64,000 nucleotides of DNA, from contig NZ_JAOASO010000089.1 in NCBI RefSeq assembly GCF_030158645.1, forward strand, positions 1-64,000. Direction: 5' to 3'. This document shows, in pieces, positions 61,607 through 64,000 of this stretch. The notes beneath the pieces are model-generated. The model made no database searches and was not told the origin of the DNA. It saw only the letters and a list, made by a program, of their open reading frames with translations. The position numbers and the translations under genes were made by a program. Positions within the stretch are counted from its first letter, which is position 1, and each line of letters opens with the position of its first letter. Source of the DNA: Hydrogenophaga sp. GTDB lineage: Bacteria; Pseudomonadota; Gammaproteobacteria; Burkholderiales; Burkholderiaceae_C.

Positions 61607-62440
61607 ATGACACAAACAGCCATTTCCCACCGCGAACAGAACCAGTTGCTGGCGGCCCTGCCGTTTGACGACTGGCGCTACATCGAGTCCCACCTGGAGT
61701 GGGTCGAGATGCCCGCGCACAGCACCTTGTTTGAAGCCGGCAGCAGCCTGCGCCACGTGTACTTTCCAACCACCGCCGTGGTTTCGCTGGTGTCCACCAT
61801 GCTGGACGGCGCCACGGTGGAAGTTGCGGCGGTGGGCAACGAAGGCATGGTGGGCGTGGACGCCTTCATGGGCAGCAGCAACGCCAACAACGGCACGACC
61901 GCCAGCGGTACCGTGATGGCGCAGAACACGGCGTTGGTGAGCCGGGGCGGTCATGGCTACCGCATGAGCGCGCAGTCGATTGCGCACCAGGCCAAACGCT
62001 CGGAGCAGGTGATGCACCACCTGCTGAACTACACGCGGACACTGTTCCAGCACATGTCGCAGACCTCGGCCTGCAACCGCCACCACTCGCTCGACCAGCA
62101 ACTCGCCCGCTGGCTGCTGGTTCACCTGGAGCGCCAGGACGACGACGAGCTTCACATCACACAGGAGCGCATTGCCAGCATGCTGGGCGTCCGCCGTGAA
62201 GGCGTGACCGGTGGCGCCTTGCGACTGCAAAAGGCGGGTGTGATCCGCTACGGGCGCGGGCAGATGTCGGTGATCGACCGGGCGGGGCTGGAAGCCCACA
62301 GTTGCGAATGCCACGGCGTGATCCGCGACGCCTACGATCGCCTGAAAAACGACGCGGTGCTGCAGGCCAAGCCAGCAGAAAAAAATGCGGGTGATCCGTC
62401 CGGCTCGTTTTCTTTGAGCCGCAACGCGATCAAGGTCTGA
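61607..62440 (+). CDS. Crp/Fnr-family regulator
   Basis: A 277-residue regulator of a different subgroup: barrel with TLFEAGSSLRHVYFPTTAVVSL and a helix-turn-helix ITQERIASMLGVRREGVTGGA. It lacks the N-terminal Cys motif; HSCECH occurs near the C-terminus. Its effector is unknown. A TTGACA at about 61504 in the 142-base upstream gap may be a -35 element. ATG at 61607. Confidence 0.86.
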   Translation: MTQTAISHREQNQLLAALPFDDWRYIESHLEWVEMPAHSTLFEAGSSLRHVYFPTTAVVSLVSTMLDGATVEVAAVGNEGMVGVDAFMGSSNANNGTTASGTVMAQNTALVSRGGHGYRMSAQSIAHQAKRSEQVMHHLLNYTRTLFQHMSQTSACNRHHSLDQQLARWLLVHLERQDDDELHITQERIASMLGVRREGVTGGALRLQKAGVIRYGRGQMSVIDRAGLEAHSCECHGVIRDAYDRLKNDAVLQAKPAEKNAGDPSGSFSLSRNAIKV

Positions 62441-62513
62441 AGGTACGCCGGCGCACAGACCGTGCGTCCTTCGGTTGCGAGCATGGAGCCCTGACATTGA
62501 CAAGCGGCACGCC

Positions 62514-62960
62514 ATGCACGAAGAAACACTCGACGAACCCGTAGCGGCGGATGCCGCCGCGCCCCTCAGGCCGGGCCGCACTCCGCGTCAGGGACCGGGC
62601 CCCCGCCTCATGGGCGCCGGTACGCTGACGGGCAACGACGTTTTCAACGATGCCGATGAGGACCTGGGCGAGATCCGGGAGATCATGCTCGACGTGCGCA
62701 CCGGTCGCATCGGCTACGCCGTGCTGTCGTTTGGCGGATTTTTCGGTGTCGGTGAGAAGCTGTTTGCGGTGCCCTGGGCGGCGCTGGAGCTGGACACCGC
62801 TTGCCGCTGTTTTGTGTTGCACGTGAGCAAGGCACGTCTGCAAAACGCGCCCGGATTCGACAAGCACCAATGGCCCGACATGGCAGACCCGGCGTGGGAG
62901 CGCGACGTGCACCGGTTCTACGGTACCCAACCCGACACACCGGCCCGCCACGATCGGTGA
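62514..62960 (+). CDS. Stand-alone PRC-barrel protein
   Basis: A 148-residue soluble protein with one PRC-barrel (about residues 33-115; GNDVFNDADEDLGEIREIMLDVRTGRIGYAVL and FFGVGEKLFAVPW). PuhA also has a PRC-barrel domain, but this protein has no membrane helix. PRC-barrel proteins often act in stress or RNA contexts; the exact role is unknown. ATG at 62514 is chosen over an in-frame start at 62475. Confidence 0.83.
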   Translation: MHEETLDEPVAADAAAPLRPGRTPRQGPGPRLMGAGTLTGNDVFNDADEDLGEIREIMLDVRTGRIGYAVLSFGGFFGVGEKLFAVPWAALELDTACRCFVLHVSKARLQNAPGFDKHQWPDMADPAWERDVHRFYGTQPDTPARHDR

Positions 62961-62978
62961 GTCCTGCGGTTCCGCGGC

Positions 62979-64000
62979 TCAGATCGGGACGCGCGTGCCG
63001 AGCTCCACCACAGCGTTGCCCGGCAGCCTGAAAAAGTCGACCACCCCCCCGGCGTTGTGGCTCATGGCCGCAAACAGGCGCTCGCGCCAGCGCCACATGC
63101 CACCGCCGGACGTGGGCACCACCGTCTCGCGGCTGAGGAAGTAGCTGGTCTCGAACACCGGGATGCGCAGGCCGTGCGACTCGGTGAGCGCCAGGGCCTT
63201 GGGCACGTCGGGCGTGTTCATGAAACCAAAGTGCAGCGTGACGCGCCAGAAGCTGTGTCCGAGCGCCTGCACCTCCACCCGCTCGTTCATCGGCACCCAC
63301 GGCACTTCGTGGAATTTCACGGTGAGGACCACGTTGCGCTCGTGCAGCACCTGGTTGTGCTTGAGGTTGTGCAGCAGTGCCTGCGGCACTGTGCCCGGGT
63401 CGGCCACCGGATACACCGCGGTGCGCTCCGCGCGGTGCATGGTCTTGGGGTCGAGGCTGTCGATGAAAGCTTGCAGTTCCAGACCGTCGCGGCGGATGCC
63501 CTGCAGCACGCGTTCGCGTCCACGCGACCAGGTGCTCATGAGGCCGAAGAGCACCAGGCCCAGCGCCAGCGGGAACCAGCCACCGTCGAAGAACTTCACC
63601 GCACAGCCGGCGACCAGCAGCACATCGATGGCCAGAAAGAACACGGTGGCACCGATGGCCAGCGGCTTGGGCAGGCGCCAGCCCTCGCTCACCACAAAGT
63701 AGGTCAGCACGGTGGTGATCATCATGGTGAGCGTGACCGCGATGCCGTAGGCACCGGCGAGCGCCGACGAGCTGCCAAAGCCCACCACGGCGGCCACCAC
63801 GCCCGCCATCAGGACCCAGTTGACCGCCGGCATGTAGATCTGCCCGGCCTCGCGCGCCGAGGTGTACTTGATCGCCATGCGCGGCAAAAACCCGAGCTGG
63901 ATGGCCTGCTTGGTCATGGAATACGCGCCCGAGATCACCGCTTGCGAGGCGATGATGGCCGCGAGCGTGGCCAACACCAGCGCGGGCAGCACGAAGGCCT
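62979..64000 (-). CDS. kup: Potassium transporter Kup, 3' part only
   Basis: The C-terminal 339 residues of a Kup/HAK/KT potassium uptake permease; the 5' part lies beyond the right edge, where the frame is open to base 64,000. Several helices ([42 protein letters not shown]) are followed by the long cytoplasmic tail (HNVVLT-type block seen as [11 protein letters not shown], and [14 protein letters not shown]). Converges with the PRC-barrel gene. Confidence 0.95.
   Translation of the reverse strand, partial: AFVLPALVLATLAAIIASQAVISGAYSMTKQAIQLGFLPRMAIKYTSAREAGQIYMPAVNWVLMAGVVAAVVGFGSSSALAGAYGIAVTLTMMITTVLTYFVVSEGWRLPKPLAIGATVFFLAIDVLLVAGCAVKFFDGGWFPLALGLVLFGLMSTWSRGRERVLQGIRRDGLELQAFIDSLDPKTMHRAERTAVYPVADPGTVPQALLHNLKHNQVLHERNVVLTVKFHEVPWVPMNERVEVQALGHSFWRVTLHFGFMNTPDVPKALALTESHGLRIPVFETSYFLSRETVVPTSGGGMWRWRERLFAAMSHNAGGVVDFFRLPGNAVVELGTRVPI

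Overview
The window is high-GC, densely packed chromosomal DNA. Gene content and order (nrdR-glyA, tctDE/porin/tctCBA, hpnDE, a purple-bacterial photosynthesis gene cluster with acsF) point to a betaproteobacterium of the Burkholderiales, most likely a Comamonadaceae-like aerobic or facultative phototroph. There is no rRNA gene, so genus cannot be fixed from the sequence alone.

Left part, about 1-35,700, is core chromosome: nrdR and glyA; a lytic transglycosylase; a 700-base intergenic region that ends in a plus-strand terminator belonging to no recognised gene; two large proteins of DUF748 and DUF349 type; a tightly overlapping minus-strand envelope operon (TPR protein, L,D-transpeptidase, two peptidyl-prolyl isomerases, lpxH, mtfA); cysS, an AlkA-like glycosylase, accA, tilS, lysC and tRNA-Ser(GCU); a DMT transporter; a complete tripartite tricarboxylate uptake locus (two-component regulator, porin, TctC, TctB, TctA) with a matching regulatory module before the porin and before tctC; a LysE/ArgO exporter, hemH, a HAD phosphatase, a GST, an SH3 protein, and the squalene genes hpnE and hpnD.

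Middle part, about 35,900-59,920, is the phototrophy region. It starts with a high-potential iron-sulfur protein. Two transcription units then diverge around the regulators ppsR and ppaA. The minus-strand unit bchG-orf428/bch2-bchP-small membrane protein finishes bacteriochlorophyll (esterification and side-chain reduction). The minus-strand pair ppaA-ppsR encodes the cobalamin-binding antirepressor and the redox/light repressor and ends at a strong terminator. The plus-strand superoperon bchF-N-B-H-L-M-lhaA-puhA-puhB-puhC-acsF-puhE-crtI-crtB, nearly 17 kb, makes bacteriochlorophyllide intermediates, the reaction-centre H subunit, assembly factors and early carotenoids. TGT-N12-ACA PpsR boxes overlap the -35 elements of both the bchG and bchF promoters, so one repressor can control both arms. 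The puf genes, bchXYZ, bchC, bchD, bchI, bchE, bchJ, crtC/D/E/F and hemA are not in the window. Both edges of the photosynthesis block are flanked by unrelated genes, so the remainder must lie elsewhere in the genome.

Right part, about 59,940-64,000, holds a hemerythrin-like protein, two different Crp/Fnr regulators, a stand-alone PRC-barrel protein and the 3' part of a Kup potassium transporter cut by the window edge.

The most unusual points are the orphan structured transcript near 3.0-3.5 kb, a one-base shortage in a poly-A tract that separates the porin signal peptide from its barrel, a likely CTG start for the LysE exporter, a predicted leaderless PpsR-controlled bchG, an uncharacterised 94-residue membrane protein translationally coupled to bchP, and a bchL segment whose codon use differs from its neighbours.
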